64,000 bases of DNA from Fulvivirga ulvae (GTDB lineage: Bacteria > Bacteroidota > Bacteroidia > Cytophagales > Cyclobacteriaceae), in assembly GCF_021389975.1 (NCBI RefSeq), contig NZ_CP089981.1, positions 3,435,501 through 3,499,500 on the forward strand, in the 5' to 3' direction. Below the pieces are notes generated by a model that was given only the letters and a program-made list of their open reading frames with translations, made no database searches and was not told the origin of the DNA. The position numbers were made by a program, and so were the translations under genes. Of this stretch, positions 1-8,402 are shown one piece after another; positions within the stretch are counted from its first letter, which is position 1, and each line of letters begins with the position of its first letter.

Positions 1-876
1 CATAGACTGAAAAGCAGGTAGTGAAAAGGTAGTGCTTACAAAATATATTCCCTTTTCTTTTGCTTTGATAAATGTTTCACGATCCATTTCAAAACCATGC
101 TCAATAGAGGCCACGCCTGCTTCTATGGCATTGTGAGCACCTTTTTTAGTGGCACAGTGAGCTGCCACCTTAAGCCCCGCTTCTGCGGCTTCTTCAACTA
201 TAAATTTAATATCATCAGCAGAATAGATGTATTTCTGATCGTCAACAACAATTTTTATAACTTTAGCTCCAAAATGAATGTTTTCGCGGATAGCCTTCTT
301 TATCTCATCTCTCGTATCGGCAAAGAAATATTCGGGCTGGGTAATATCAGGTTTTTCCGGGGTCACCCCACGTTGTCCGCCAAATGGAGCAATCAGCCTG
401 CCTGCGTTGATGACAGTTGGCCCGGGTATCATTCCTTTTTCAATTCCGATTCGCAGATCGGTGCATATGTAGTTACCAGAATTGCCAACATCCCTTACTG
501 TTGTAAAACCGGCCATTAGCATATCCTTTGCGTTAACCACGCCCTGTATGGCTCTATAGCCTGTAGTGTGGGTCATGATGCTCATAGCATAACCATCATC
601 TTCAATGTCCCAGCACAAGTGTGTATGACAGTCCATCAGTCCCGGCATGACATATTTATCTGACATGTCAATAATCTCAGCATGCTTAGGCGTATCTATA
701 TTTTTACCAATTGCAATTATTGTACTGCCATCTATGACTATAGTCTGATCTTTAGTCATTTCCCCGGTAGATACATTTAGTACTCCTCCCGCTTTTATGA
801 CCTTTACCTGTGAAGTAGAGATGAAAACCACACAGCACTGTAAAATGATGGTTAAAAAAAGAGTTATATATTTCAT
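1..876 (-). CDS. Amidohydrolase family protein, 3' end beyond the window
   Basis: Reading the minus strand from an ATG at 876 gives 292 codons without a stop before the window edge, so the C-terminus is missing. The N-terminus is a hydrophobic signal peptide (MKYITLFLTIILQC), so export is likely. It is followed by the beta-sandwich start of imidazolonepropionase-like amidohydrolases and by the metal-binding motif CHTHL after 'KYVMPGLMD'. Later features are 'TTVRDVGN', a Lys-containing 'VIKIVVDD' strand, and 'AAHCA' and 'IEHGFE', which supply the usual metal-binding histidines. Exported members of this family hydrolyse cyclic amides or Xaa-Pro-type dipeptides; the substrate here is unknown. 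It is divergent from the kinase gene at 1086. Confidence 0.88.
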   Translation of the reverse strand, partial: MKYITLFLTIILQCCVVFISTSQVKVIKAGGVLNVSTGEMTKDQTIVIDGSTIIAIGKNIDTPKHAEIIDMSDKYVMPGLMDCHTHLCWDIEDDGYAMSIMTHTTGYRAIQGVVNAKDMLMAGFTTVRDVGNSGNYICTDLRIGIEKGMIPGPTVINAGRLIAPFGGQRGVTPEKPDITQPEYFFADTRDEIKKAIRENIHFGAKVIKIVVDDQKYIYSADDIKFIVEEAAEAGLKVAAHCATKKGAHNAIEAGVASIEHGFEMDRETFIKAKEKGIYFVSTTFSLPAFQSM

Positions 877-1085
877 ATTTAAAAGATTTTGTGATCATTT
901 AAAACTACCCAGAATTCGGAAGCGGAAGATTCAATATATAATCATGTATTGGTACGATTTTAACCATTAGTGATAGTGATAAAGTATTAGTAAGCAAGTT
1001 ATTACGATTAAAGCGGAGCAGGGTGCAAGCTTCTGTATAGGCCTCTGAATCCGGGTTTTAAGCTAAAATCATGTATTTTTGACTT

Positions 1086-2183
1086 ATGGAATCTGAGAAT
1101 ATCATTGAGATACTGAATGAAAGGATCAAGGAGCTTACATGCCTGTATGAAATATCCAATATTGTTACACGGCATTCAGATTGTTATACAGATACTATGA
1201 ATGCGGTGGTCAGGGCCATTCCCAAAGCTTGGAAATACCCGCAACATGCGGTTGCAGAGATTCAGCTTTTAGACGGTAGCTTTTGCTCGGGTACATCACC
1301 GGAAGTAGTGGTGAGCCAGGAAACAGAAATAGAAGTGGATGGCCAGAGCCGTGGTACGTTAAGCATACACTACCCTGCTGCTGAGTTTAGTGTGAAGGAT
1401 TTTCTGGTCGAAGAAGCTCAGCTACTTCAAAAACTGGCCAATGAAATAAGCAATATTATAGAAAGATTTGAACATAGAAAGAAAGAAGAGATATTAGAAA
1501 GGAAAGTGCGGCATAACGACAGGCTGGCGATTTTAGGACAGATAGCCGCAGGTATAGCCCATGAAATTAATACACCTCTGACGAGTATTCTGGGATTTTC
1601 AGAACTTATACAAGAAAATGAAGAAAATATTAAAGGCGATACAGAGAAAATTATAAACGCGGCTCTGCATGCCCGGGAAGTAGTTAAAAAGCTAATGTTT
1701 TTTGCCTGTGAAATGCCCAGACAAATGCAGCAGGTGACCATTACCCCTTTACTTGAAGACGCAATTAAATTATTGAACCCATCATTGCAAAAAGCTGGCA
1801 TTACCCTGGAGTTTATACCGGCACCTGAAGATAAGGAAGTGATGATCGAACTCGATCCTGTACAGATCACTCAGGTTATTTTTAACCTTATCATTAATGC
1901 TATCCAGGCTACCCCACCGAAAGGCCATATTGAGATTAGTACACATGTAGACGGTAAATATTTAGTAGTAAGCTTTAAGGATAATGGAAGTGGAATACCC
2001 TCAGGAATTAAGGATCGGATATTCGAACCCTTTTTTTCTACAAAAATCGTCGGCGAAGGATCAGGTTTAGGATTAAGTGTTGTTCATGGTATTGTCAAAA
2101 GCCATCATGGGAAAATAGATTTCGAATCAGAGGAAGGAGAAGGAACCACTTTTTTTGTTTCCCTTCCAATAGTAAGCAGATAA
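1086..2183 (+). CDS. NtrB-like sensor histidine kinase, soluble
   Basis: This 365-residue protein has no membrane segment. An N-terminal GAF-like sensory part (about 1-130) is followed by a HisKA dimerisation helix with the phospho-acceptor His159 in 'GIAHEINTPL'. The ATPase domain has the N box (NLIINAIQAT), G1 (DNGSGIP) and G2 (GEGSGLGL). It should autophosphorylate and pass phosphate to the regulator encoded directly after it: the TAA stop and the next ATG abut without a gap. The cytoplasmic layout suggests that it reads an internal metabolic or redox signal. Assignment to the two-component kinase family is firm; the signal is unknown. Confidence 0.93.
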   Translation: MESENIIEILNERIKELTCLYEISNIVTRHSDCYTDTMNAVVRAIPKAWKYPQHAVAEIQLLDGSFCSGTSPEVVVSQETEIEVDGQSRGTLSIHYPAAEFSVKDFLVEEAQLLQKLANEISNIIERFEHRKKEEILERKVRHNDRLAILGQIAAGIAHEINTPLTSILGFSELIQENEENIKGDTEKIINAALHAREVVKKLMFFACEMPRQMQQVTITPLLEDAIKLLNPSLQKAGITLEFIPAPEDKEVMIELDPVQITQVIFNLIINAIQATPPKGHIEISTHVDGKYLVVSFKDNGSGIPSGIKDRIFEPFFSTKIVGEGSGLGLSVVHGIVKSHHGKIDFESEEGEGTTFFVSLPIVSR

Positions 2184-3527
2184 ATGAAAGATAAAACCAT
2201 ACTGATCGTAGACGATTCTTATGACATACTGGAAGTACTGCACAGGCAGCTTTCTACATTAAAATACCGTACATTTCAGGCAACAGATGTAACCGACGCA
2301 ATAGATATCTTACAAAATTCTGAAATTGACCTTTTGATTACGGATCTTAAAATGCCAGGGATCGACGGCATGGAATTGGTAAAATATGCTTCTGAGCATT
2401 TTCCTGATATCCCTACACTGGTAATCACCGGCTTCCCATCGGTTTCAGGAGCGGTAGAAGCCGTAAAGTCAGGTGCCATGGAGTACCTCATCAAGCCATT
2501 TACCACTCAGGAGTTGAAAGTAGCTGTAGAGAAGGCATTTAAGGAAAATAAAAATTTACGCACCGAACCGCCCGCAAAGGTTCTTAATGAGCTGACTCAC
2601 TCTGGCCTGATAGGTAATTCCGATGCGCTGGCCGAGGTACTCAGCCTTATTCACAAAGTAAAGAATAACAGGGCGACTGTACTTATCACCGGTGAAAGCG
2701 GAACAGGGAAGGAGCTGGTGGCTCGTGCTGTCCATTATAATGGCAAATTTGCAAAAGCCCCATTTATACCAGTCAACTGCGGAGCCATACCGGAAAACCT
2801 GCTGGAAAGTGAACTTTTCGGGTTTGTAAAAGGGGCTTTTACCGGAGCTCATGAAACACGTGCAGGCTTTTTTCAGGCTGCAGATGGAGGCACCATTTTT
2901 CTGGATGAAATAGGAAATGCACCTCTCTCAGTTCAAAATAGCCTGCTTCGAGTCATTCAGGAAAAGGAGATATCGATGATAGGGTCAAACAAGCCCCAGA
3001 AAATAGATGTACGCATAATTGCAGCTACCAACAATGACCTTTACAAAATGACAAAAAGCGGGTCATTCAGAGAGGATCTCTATTATAGATTAAATGTCAT
3101 CTCTATTCATACACCATCGTTAAAAGAGCGAAAAGAAGATATACCCTTACTTGCCGAACATTTTATAAAGAAGTATTCAGAAGAATATCAAAAGAGTAAA
3201 TTGAATATAACCGCCAAAGCAAAAGAACTGCTGATACGTCATAGCTGGCCTGGAAATATTAGAGAATTGGAGAATGTCATTCAAAGAGCTGTTATCATGT
3301 CCGAAACAGAAATTGGTGTTGCGCAACTTTCAGAATACCTGAAAATGCCACAACCTATATCAAATGAAGAGCATGAGTACAAAGCCGGTTTTATGACATT
3401 AAAAGAATTGGAAAGATCCTACATATTGAAGGTACTTACAGCTGTAAACAATAATAAAACCAAAGCTGCGGAAATATTAGGTATTGACCGTAAAACTTTG
3501 CGATTGAAATTAAATTCACCTGACTGA
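2184..3527 (+). CDS. NtrC-family sigma-54-dependent response regulator
   Basis: The 447-residue protein has three domains. The receiver carries the phospho-acceptor Asp54 in 'DLLITDLKMPG' and the conserved Lys of 'YLIKPF'. The AAA+ domain has Walker A GESGTGKE, the sigma-54 contact loop GAFTGA, Walker B 'TIFLDEIG' and 'WPGNIREL'. A Fis-type helix-turn-helix lies at the C-terminus (KTKAAEILGIDRKTLRLKL). With the preceding kinase it forms a complete pair that activates RpoN-dependent promoters. A sigma-54-like promoter lies only about 110 bases downstream of its stop codon, so the operon beginning at 3677 is the obvious candidate target. Confidence 0.96.
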   Translation: MKDKTILIVDDSYDILEVLHRQLSTLKYRTFQATDVTDAIDILQNSEIDLLITDLKMPGIDGMELVKYASEHFPDIPTLVITGFPSVSGAVEAVKSGAMEYLIKPFTTQELKVAVEKAFKENKNLRTEPPAKVLNELTHSGLIGNSDALAEVLSLIHKVKNNRATVLITGESGTGKELVARAVHYNGKFAKAPFIPVNCGAIPENLLESELFGFVKGAFTGAHETRAGFFQAADGGTIFLDEIGNAPLSVQNSLLRVIQEKEISMIGSNKPQKIDVRIIAATNNDLYKMTKSGSFREDLYYRLNVISIHTPSLKERKEDIPLLAEHFIKKYSEEYQKSKLNITAKAKELLIRHSWPGNIRELENVIQRAVIMSETEIGVAQLSEYLKMPQPISNEEHEYKAGFMTLKELERSYILKVLTAVNNNKTKAAEILGIDRKTLRLKLNSPD

Positions 3528-3551
3528 TCTTAGGGGAGAAATGTATCATGC

Positions 3552-3579
3552 CGGGGCAAAACACCCCGCTATTTCTTTT
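3552..3579 (+). terminator. Short GC-rich hairpin with T-rich tail
   Basis: CGGGG and CCCCG arms (3552-3556 and 3564-3568) enclose a short A-rich loop and are followed by a T-rich run. It lies 25 bases after the regulator stop and probably ends the two-component transcript before the sigma-54-like promoter. The stem is only five pairs, so the call is modest. Confidence 0.45.
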
Positions 3580-3634
3580 GATTAATTATCGAATTTTATA
3601 CTTAATGTGTTGATTGCTAGGTAATTAAGTATAA

Positions 3635-3648
3635 GGCACGCATCTTGT
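3635..3648 (+). promoter_or_regulatory. Sigma-54 (RpoN) -24/-12 promoter
   Basis: The sequence AGGCACG-CATC-TTGT starts at 3634. Its GG at 3635-3636 lies ten bases before the GT at 3647-3648, against the RpoN consensus TGGCACG-N4-TTGC, where GG and GC are ten bases apart. The match is good except for the first T and the last C. Transcription would begin near 3660, just ahead of the Cys-rich gene at 3677. An NtrC-type activator is encoded immediately upstream. Confidence 0.7.
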
Positions 3649-3676
3649 AAATGGCAACCTCAAACCTGAGGTAAAG

Positions 3677-3931
3677 ATGGATATTTGCTATACATGTGCT
3701 TTCCGGAAAAATTGCAGCTTAAAACATAGAAGCTTTCGCCCCATATGGGATTGTTCAGAGTTTATTATTGACATAGCTGATCCTGTCTGTTCTTCTGCCA
3801 AAAACCCGCAACATAAAGCTACATCCCGTCGCTTTGATAGTAAAGGCCTTTGTCAAAACTGTGACCTGCTGGAAACCTGCTCCTGGTACCGTCATGACGC
3901 GGTGATATTTCATTGTGAACATTATCAATAA
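3677..3931 (+). CDS. Small Cys-rich protein with duplicated CxxC-x5-C motif
   Basis: The 84-residue protein has two similar halves. Cys4, 7, 13 and 26 form CxxC-x5-C-x12-C, and Cys59, 62, 68 and 80 form CxxC-x5-C-x11-C. Each set of four could bind a zinc ion or an iron-sulfur cluster; Cys38 is extra. There is no signal peptide. It is the first gene after the sigma-54-like promoter and lies 14 bases before the glutamate dehydrogenase gene, which suggests a redox or metal-responsive partner in that operon. I know no characterised homologue, so only the metal-site prediction is offered. Confidence 0.8.
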   Translation: MDICYTCAFRKNCSLKHRSFRPIWDCSEFIIDIADPVCSSAKNPQHKATSRRFDSKGLCQNCDLLETCSWYRHDAVIFHCEHYQ

Positions 3932-3945
3932 AACTCATATACATC

Positions 3946-5223
3946 ATGATCAATCAACTGAAGCTGGGTACCAGCTTATATGACAATGTACAACACCAAT
4001 TTAACAAGGCGGCAGAGCTGATCAATCTGGATAGTGGTGTCAGAAAGATTTTATCTGTACCCACCAACGAGATAGTAGTCCATTTTCCTGTCAAACTTGA
4101 CAGTGGAGAAATACAGGTGTTTACCGGCTACCGTGTTCAACACAATAATGCTCTTGGTGCTTATAAAGGAGGATTAAGGTACCATGAAACCATAGATCTG
4201 GATGCGGCAAAAGCACTTGCTACCTGGATGACCTGGAAGACTTCACTGGCCGGGCTACCGTACGGGGGAGCAAAAGGAGGAATAAAACTAGACCCGGCAA
4301 AATACAGTATGTCTGATCTGGAGAAAATTACAAGGAGGTTCACATTTGCTCTGGGAGATAATATCGGCCCGGAGTATGATATTCCTGCACCTGATGTAAA
4401 CACTACAGCTCAAATGATGGCATGGATGGCTGATACCTATATGTCTACAAAATCACCTAATGAAAGATCTAAATACCAACATGTGGTAACAGGAAAACCT
4501 GTAGAGGCAGGAGGTCTGGAGGGCAGGGACAGGGCCACCGGGTACGGAGTGGTCGAATGCCTTAAACAATGGGCCAGAGATAAAGGAGTTGCTCTTAAAG
4601 GAATGAAATATATACTGCAAGGCTTTGGTAAAGTAGGCTTTTGGACAGCTCACTTTATGAGGCACAATGGCGCTATCCTCACGGCAGTGCAAGATGCCAG
4701 CGCCTGTATACATAACCCGGACGGAATAGACCCGGACAGGTTGCTGTCATATAGTAAATACAATAAAAACAGTATTAAGGACTACCCCGCAGCAGCTGAG
4801 ATCAATGGCAATCTCTTTTTCGGATTACCATGCGACATCTGTATCCCGGCTGCCATGGGCAACCAGATTACCGAATCCAATGCCAGCAATATCCAGGCTA
4901 AAGTTATTGCAGAAGGCGCCAACGGGCCTGTTGATATTGCCGGAGACCAGATACTGATTGACAGAGGTATTGAAATAATTCCGGATATTCTGTGCAATTC
5001 AGGTGGTGTTATTGCCAGCTATTTCGAATGGCTGCAAAACAGAAATAGTGAAGCCTGGACCATAACGGAAGTACTTAAAGGATTGGAAGTAAAACTGACA
5101 GATGCCTACTCAAGAGTAAAATCCAGAATGTTGGAATACAATACAGACTGGAGAACTGCTGCTTATATAGAGTCTGTCTTACGTATCGAAAAAGCCTATA
5201 AGCAATGGGGCATTTTTCCATAA
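3946..5223 (+). CDS. gdhA: Glu/Leu/Phe/Val family dehydrogenase (glutamate dehydrogenase)
   Basis: The 425-residue length fits the short hexameric glutamate dehydrogenase family. The substrate-binding part contains 'GAYKGGLRYH' and 'ALATWMTWK', and the catalytic Lys region is 'LPYGGAKGGI'. The dinucleotide-binding domain follows (ATGYGV, then 'LQGFGKVGFWTA'), and the C-terminal part has 'IAEGANGP' and 'NSGGVIASYFEW'. It interconverts glutamate and 2-oxoglutarate plus ammonia in the cytoplasm; coenzyme choice cannot be read with certainty. Its position in a candidate NtrC/RpoN operon suggests nitrogen or energy-state control. The gene symbol is by family only. Confidence 0.93.
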   Translation: MINQLKLGTSLYDNVQHQFNKAAELINLDSGVRKILSVPTNEIVVHFPVKLDSGEIQVFTGYRVQHNNALGAYKGGLRYHETIDLDAAKALATWMTWKTSLAGLPYGGAKGGIKLDPAKYSMSDLEKITRRFTFALGDNIGPEYDIPAPDVNTTAQMMAWMADTYMSTKSPNERSKYQHVVTGKPVEAGGLEGRDRATGYGVVECLKQWARDKGVALKGMKYILQGFGKVGFWTAHFMRHNGAILTAVQDASACIHNPDGIDPDRLLSYSKYNKNSIKDYPAAAEINGNLFFGLPCDICIPAAMGNQITESNASNIQAKVIAEGANGPVDIAGDQILIDRGIEIIPDILCNSGGVIASYFEWLQNRNSEAWTITEVLKGLEVKLTDAYSRVKSRMLEYNTDWRTAAYIESVLRIEKAYKQWGIFP

Positions 5224-5307
5224 TTATCAGTTGTACATCCCCTGAAGTGATGGTTTTGTTTATTAACTAAAAATATAACATCAATAAGTGTGGTAAATTA
5301 TTTGAAA

Positions 5308-5697
5308 ATGAAATATGAAAATATAATCCTTGAAGAAAATGAGTACATCTTAATAACAGGACTGCTTAACCGGTACCTGACCTCGGAGGCATGCTTAAAT
5401 GAAGATTGGTGTCTCAACCTTAATCAGGAATTATCCGAAGCAGTAGTAAAAAGTAATAGTGAGATGCCTGGCGATGTAGTAAGGATGAATAGCGTTATAG
5501 ATGTGGAGACTGACTTCGGCGTGAAAAATGATATCATACTTGTAAAGCCTGCAGAAAGAGATATTAATGATAATAAGGTGTCAGTTTTATCTCCCATGGG
5601 ATCAGCATTGATAGGATATGCTCAAGGTGACCAGGTGGTTTGGAACCTGCCCAAAGGCAAAAGTATAATCAAGATTTTGAGAGTGACAAATAAGTAG
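5308..5697 (+). CDS. Rnk/GreA-C-terminal-like RNA polymerase-interacting protein
   Basis: About 129 residues. The second half is the GreA/GreB C-terminal FKBP-like fold: 'VVRMNSVIDVETDFG', 'ILVKPAERD', 'VSVLSPMGSALIGY' and 'GDQVVWNLPKG'. The N-terminal part lacks the long GreA coiled coil, as in Rnk regulators of nucleoside diphosphate kinase. Such proteins bind near the RNA polymerase secondary channel. I chose the ATG at 5308; an in-frame GTG at 5290 would add six residues. A strong hairpin follows the stop codon, separating it from the MreB-like gene. Confidence 0.82.
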   Translation: MKYENIILEENEYILITGLLNRYLTSEACLNEDWCLNLNQELSEAVVKSNSEMPGDVVRMNSVIDVETDFGVKNDIILVKPAERDINDNKVSVLSPMGSALIGYAQGDQVVWNLPKGKSIIKILRVTNK

Positions 5698-5703
5698 TTG
5701 CCT

Positions 5704-5731
5704 GGAGAGAGAACAGCTATGTTCTCTCTCC
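5704..5731 (+). terminator. Perfect 11-bp hairpin, terminator or attenuator
   Basis: GGAGAGAGAAC and GTTCTCTCTCC pair perfectly around the six-base loop AGCTAT, followed by TTATTTATA. The hairpin sits between the Rnk-like stop and the ATG of the MreB-like gene (5743). It could end most transcripts or protect the upstream mRNA, lowering MreB-like expression. Confidence 0.7.
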
Positions 5732-5742
5732 TTATTTATAGC

Positions 5743-6759
5743 ATGAAGAAAGATACAAACAACATAACAATAGATATTGGAAATAATAATACCATGCTTA
5801 CTTTGGGAGTATCAAGCTCTCTCACAGCACCGTCAGTAGTAGCTCTGGAACCTAAAACCCAGGGATGCAGAGGTGTAGGTCGGATAGCACTTGATATGGA
5901 AGGCAAAGTAAATGGTAAGCTCAGAGTTATCAGACCTCTAAAATCAGGCGTGATCGCAGATTTAGATGCTGCGAGCAAGATGCTCCAGGCTTTGGTAAAA
6001 ACACTTTATCCTGATAAATCATTTTTAACCAGTTATAATGAAATTCTTGCGTCCGTACCCTATGGTACCACTGAGGTAGAGCGAAGAGCTTTAAGAGTAG
6101 CTATAGGCCAGTTTAAGGCTCGCAAAAACTGGCTTGTTTTTGAACCCCTTGCCGCTGCAATTGGGATGCAACTTAATATATCAGAGCCAGAAGGGAAGTT
6201 TATAATAGATATAGGCGGTGGACTGACCGAAATAGCTTTAATTTCTTTATCAGGAATAGTTTCTTACTCCGCATTGAGGGTAGGAGGTGATTCATTTAAT
6301 GCCGATATAAGGCTTTATATGGAAAAACGCCATTTAGTAACTGTAAGTGAAAAAACAGCAGAAGAACTGAAATTACGACTGGGAACTGTGTCTCACTCTG
6401 TGGTTCCGTTACACGAAAGTTGTACCGTAGTTGGCAAAGACCATCTAACGGGTATTCCGAAGCGCATAAAAATTCACTACAAAGAGCTTGTTGCGGTTTT
6501 TAACCAGTCAATGGCCAGAATTGTGGATGCCGTGATCAGCACTCTGGAAACCTGTCCTCCTGAATTATCAGGAGATATCTATTCTCAGGGGGTATACCTT
6601 ACCGGCGGGGGAGCCTTGCTCAGAGGGCTTAAGGAAACTCTCGAAAATAATATAAGGCTTCGGGTGCATATGGATACAGATCCATTATCAACAGTTTCCA
6701 GAGGTATGCAGATAGCATTAGCATCGTCAAATACATATAAAAATATATTTTTCAAATAA
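5743..6759 (+). CDS. MreB/Mbl-family actin-like protein
   Basis: About 338 residues with the actin-fold phosphate loops 'ITIDIGNNNT' and 'FIIDIGGGLTEIAL', the adenosine loop 'GGGALLRGL' and 'VPYGTTEVERRALRVA', typical of MreB. MreB filaments guide wall synthesis. This copy sits in a metabolic operon, away from mreC/mreD or pbp genes, so it may be a specialised paralogue. The reading frame is open from a TTG at 5698, but that would place the 5704-5731 hairpin inside the coding sequence. The ATG at 5743 (MKKDTNN) is the natural start. Confidence 0.85.
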   Translation: MKKDTNNITIDIGNNNTMLTLGVSSSLTAPSVVALEPKTQGCRGVGRIALDMEGKVNGKLRVIRPLKSGVIADLDAASKMLQALVKTLYPDKSFLTSYNEILASVPYGTTEVERRALRVAIGQFKARKNWLVFEPLAAAIGMQLNISEPEGKFIIDIGGGLTEIALISLSGIVSYSALRVGGDSFNADIRLYMEKRHLVTVSEKTAEELKLRLGTVSHSVVPLHESCTVVGKDHLTGIPKRIKIHYKELVAVFNQSMARIVDAVISTLETCPPELSGDIYSQGVYLTGGGALLRGLKETLENNIRLRVHMDTDPLSTVSRGMQIALASSNTYKNIFFK

Positions 6760-6803
6760 AATAGAGATGATCAATTTGCCTAACACATAACCGATATCTA
6801 ACT

Positions 6804-7397
6804 ATGAAACTGAAATTCACACTCACACAAAAGATAAAAGTAATAATAGGCTTAGCCGTATTTTTTCTATTACTATTAGCTACTAACAAAATAGATAATA
6901 ATCATTTTGAGATTGTAAAGAGGTCTTTAACAACGATATATAAAGATCGTTTGGTGGCTCAGGATTACATATACAAGCTTTCAAAAAATTTGCAGCTGAA
7001 AATGCTTGATTTGGCAATTAAAGATAAAGTAAATTATGATTTAAACGACTCTATCAACTACTGGACCAATGAATACGCCGAAACCAGGCTAACATCCCAG
7101 GAAACCAGGAGTTTTGAGTCATTTCGATTAAACCTTGGCCAGTTGCTAAGGTTAGAGCAGGATTTCAATCAGTCACCTTCTGTAGCCGGTAAACAGGAAA
7201 TTTACCAACAATATAGCCTGCTCAATCGGGAGTTGGACGAATTATCAGAGATACAACTTAAAGAAGGGAAACGCCAAATGAAAATTTCAAAAAGGTCTAT
7301 CTCTACCAGTGACCTGATTTCTGATCTGGAAATAGGTGCATTGATTTTGATAGCTCTTATGATCAACGCACTGATTTTTATTAAACCGAGTCGTTAG
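6804..7397 (+). CDS. Membrane protein with four-helix-bundle (MCP-type) sensor domain only
   Basis: The 197-residue protein has one N-terminal membrane helix (about 12-26) and one near the C-terminus (about 175-192). Between them lies a helical extracytoplasmic region resembling the 4HB_MCP sensor fold. No HAMP, kinase or methyl-accepting part follows: the protein ends shortly after the second helix with 'IFIKPSR'. It therefore looks like a free-standing sensor or scaffold. It is the last gene of the 3677-7397 group and lies 44 bases after the MreB-like gene. Confidence 0.72.
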   Translation: MKLKFTLTQKIKVIIGLAVFFLLLLATNKIDNNHFEIVKRSLTTIYKDRLVAQDYIYKLSKNLQLKMLDLAIKDKVNYDLNDSINYWTNEYAETRLTSQETRSFESFRLNLGQLLRLEQDFNQSPSVAGKQEIYQQYSLLNRELDELSEIQLKEGKRQMKISKRSISTSDLISDLEIGALILIALMINALIFIKPSR

Positions 7398-7826
7398 AGC
7401 ATAGTAGGACGGTTGGCATTGTTCTCTTAAGGCAAGACATACCTTAATCACCACTAATTTTTTATTTAGGTTGGTTATTACTTTCTGCATAAAGGTTTTG
7501 TGACCTTCACCTAAAATAATCCTGCACCATCCATTTTATCCATTTCATAAATGGAGTAAGATTAGCTGTATGCTTCTGCTTAGCTGACCCCGTAGAAAAA
7601 ACGTGACAGACTCTATCCTTTTCTTTTCCAACCTATTAACAAAATCCAGTGTCACAAATGGATAAGGCTCCCGTTTCTCAACAGCAATAATTTTTTTACT
7701 GATTTTTTAGGGGGGCAGATTGGTTTTCCTGTCTACAGGTATAATGGCTGTACCGAGGTATTAGAATCAGGTCAGCATTACTTAAGTAACTCGTTATTAA
7801 ATATCATACCTCTTAAACATAGTTAA
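7398..7826. other. Intergenic stretch ahead of the ECF sigma gene
   Basis: About 430 bases without a convincing gene. The only clear signal is the ECF-type promoter at 7705-7735. The reading frames crossing this stretch are short and show no family motif. Confidence 0.6.
7705..7735 (+). promoter_or_regulatory. ECF-type promoter, copy 1 (upstream of sigma gene)
   Basis: TTTTAGGGGGGC, then 11 bases, then CCTGTCTA. The same two blocks with the same spacing recur at 8403-8432. A GTCT-type -10 and a G-rich -35 suit an ECF sigma factor, so this is probably the autoregulated promoter of the sigma gene about 90 bases downstream. Confidence 0.6.
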
Positions 7827-8399
7827 TTGTTATTGCGAGAATTTTCTGAAGAATATCTCCTGAGAAAGATGCGTAGTGGTAATGAAAAGGCTTTTGAAAG
7901 CATTTTCCGCTACTACTACCGGCCGTTAACACTATTTGCTGTTAAGTACGTTGAAGATATTGAGCAGGCCAGGGAGATCACCCAGGAATTCTTCGTTCGT
8001 CTCTGGACAAATAATCCTTCCATTAAAAATGGTTCTTTGAAAACTTATTTATACAGAGGAGTACGTAATGCGTGTCTTAATCACATCGAAGCTACAAAAG
8101 TAGCGGAGAAACGTTTGCGTCATTATACTGAGCCGGACTTCACTATTGATAATGCCCTCAGAAACATGCTGCTGGCAGAGCAGGAAGAAGAATTAATGGC
8201 CACTATTGACAAGCTACCTTCCCGCTGTCGGCAAATATTTATCCTCAGCCGGATGGAAGAACTTTCACATAAAGAAATAGCCGACAGGATGAACATATCT
8301 GTAAAAACCGTAGAAGCTCAAATGACCATAGCTTTACGCCGGCTAAAAGAAGCACTGCTTTTTTTCATATACACCTGTCTCTCTGATATTTTTTTCTGA
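7827..8399 (+). CDS. RNA polymerase ECF sigma factor (Bacteroidota SusCD/FecR-associated type)
   Basis: The 190-residue protein has region 2 (EKAFESIFRYYYRPLTLFAVKY, then 'ITQEFFVRLW') and region 4 (LPSRCRQIFILSRMEELSHKEIA and 'MNISVKTVEAQMTIAL'). The frame is closed by a TAA just upstream. The start must be the TTG at 7827, the TTG at 7833, or the ATG at 7869; the last would clip region 2, so a TTG is preferred. The FecR anti-sigma factor and SusCD pair lie downstream, after a T9SS gene. Signal transfer from the SusC-like receptor to FecR would release this factor. Confidence 0.92.
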   Translation: MLLREFSEEYLLRKMRSGNEKAFESIFRYYYRPLTLFAVKYVEDIEQAREITQEFFVRLWTNNPSIKNGSLKTYLYRGVRNACLNHIEATKVAEKRLRHYTEPDFTIDNALRNMLLAEQEEELMATIDKLPSRCRQIFILSRMEELSHKEIADRMNISVKTVEAQMTIALRRLKEALLFFIYTCLSDIFF

Positions 8400-8402
8400 T
8401 CC

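Noticed and set aside
97..519. Plus-strand ORF of 140 codons
   Set aside because: It is a shadow of the minus-strand amidohydrolase, whose motifs are clear in the other frame.
1074..1081. TATTTTTG matching the -7 promoter element before the histidine kinase
   Set aside because: It is only five bases from the ATG and lacks a -33 element at the right distance.
2020..2035. TTCGAACCC, resembling the T-arm of a tRNA
   Set aside because: It lies inside the kinase ATPase domain and no acceptor or anticodon arms can be formed around it.
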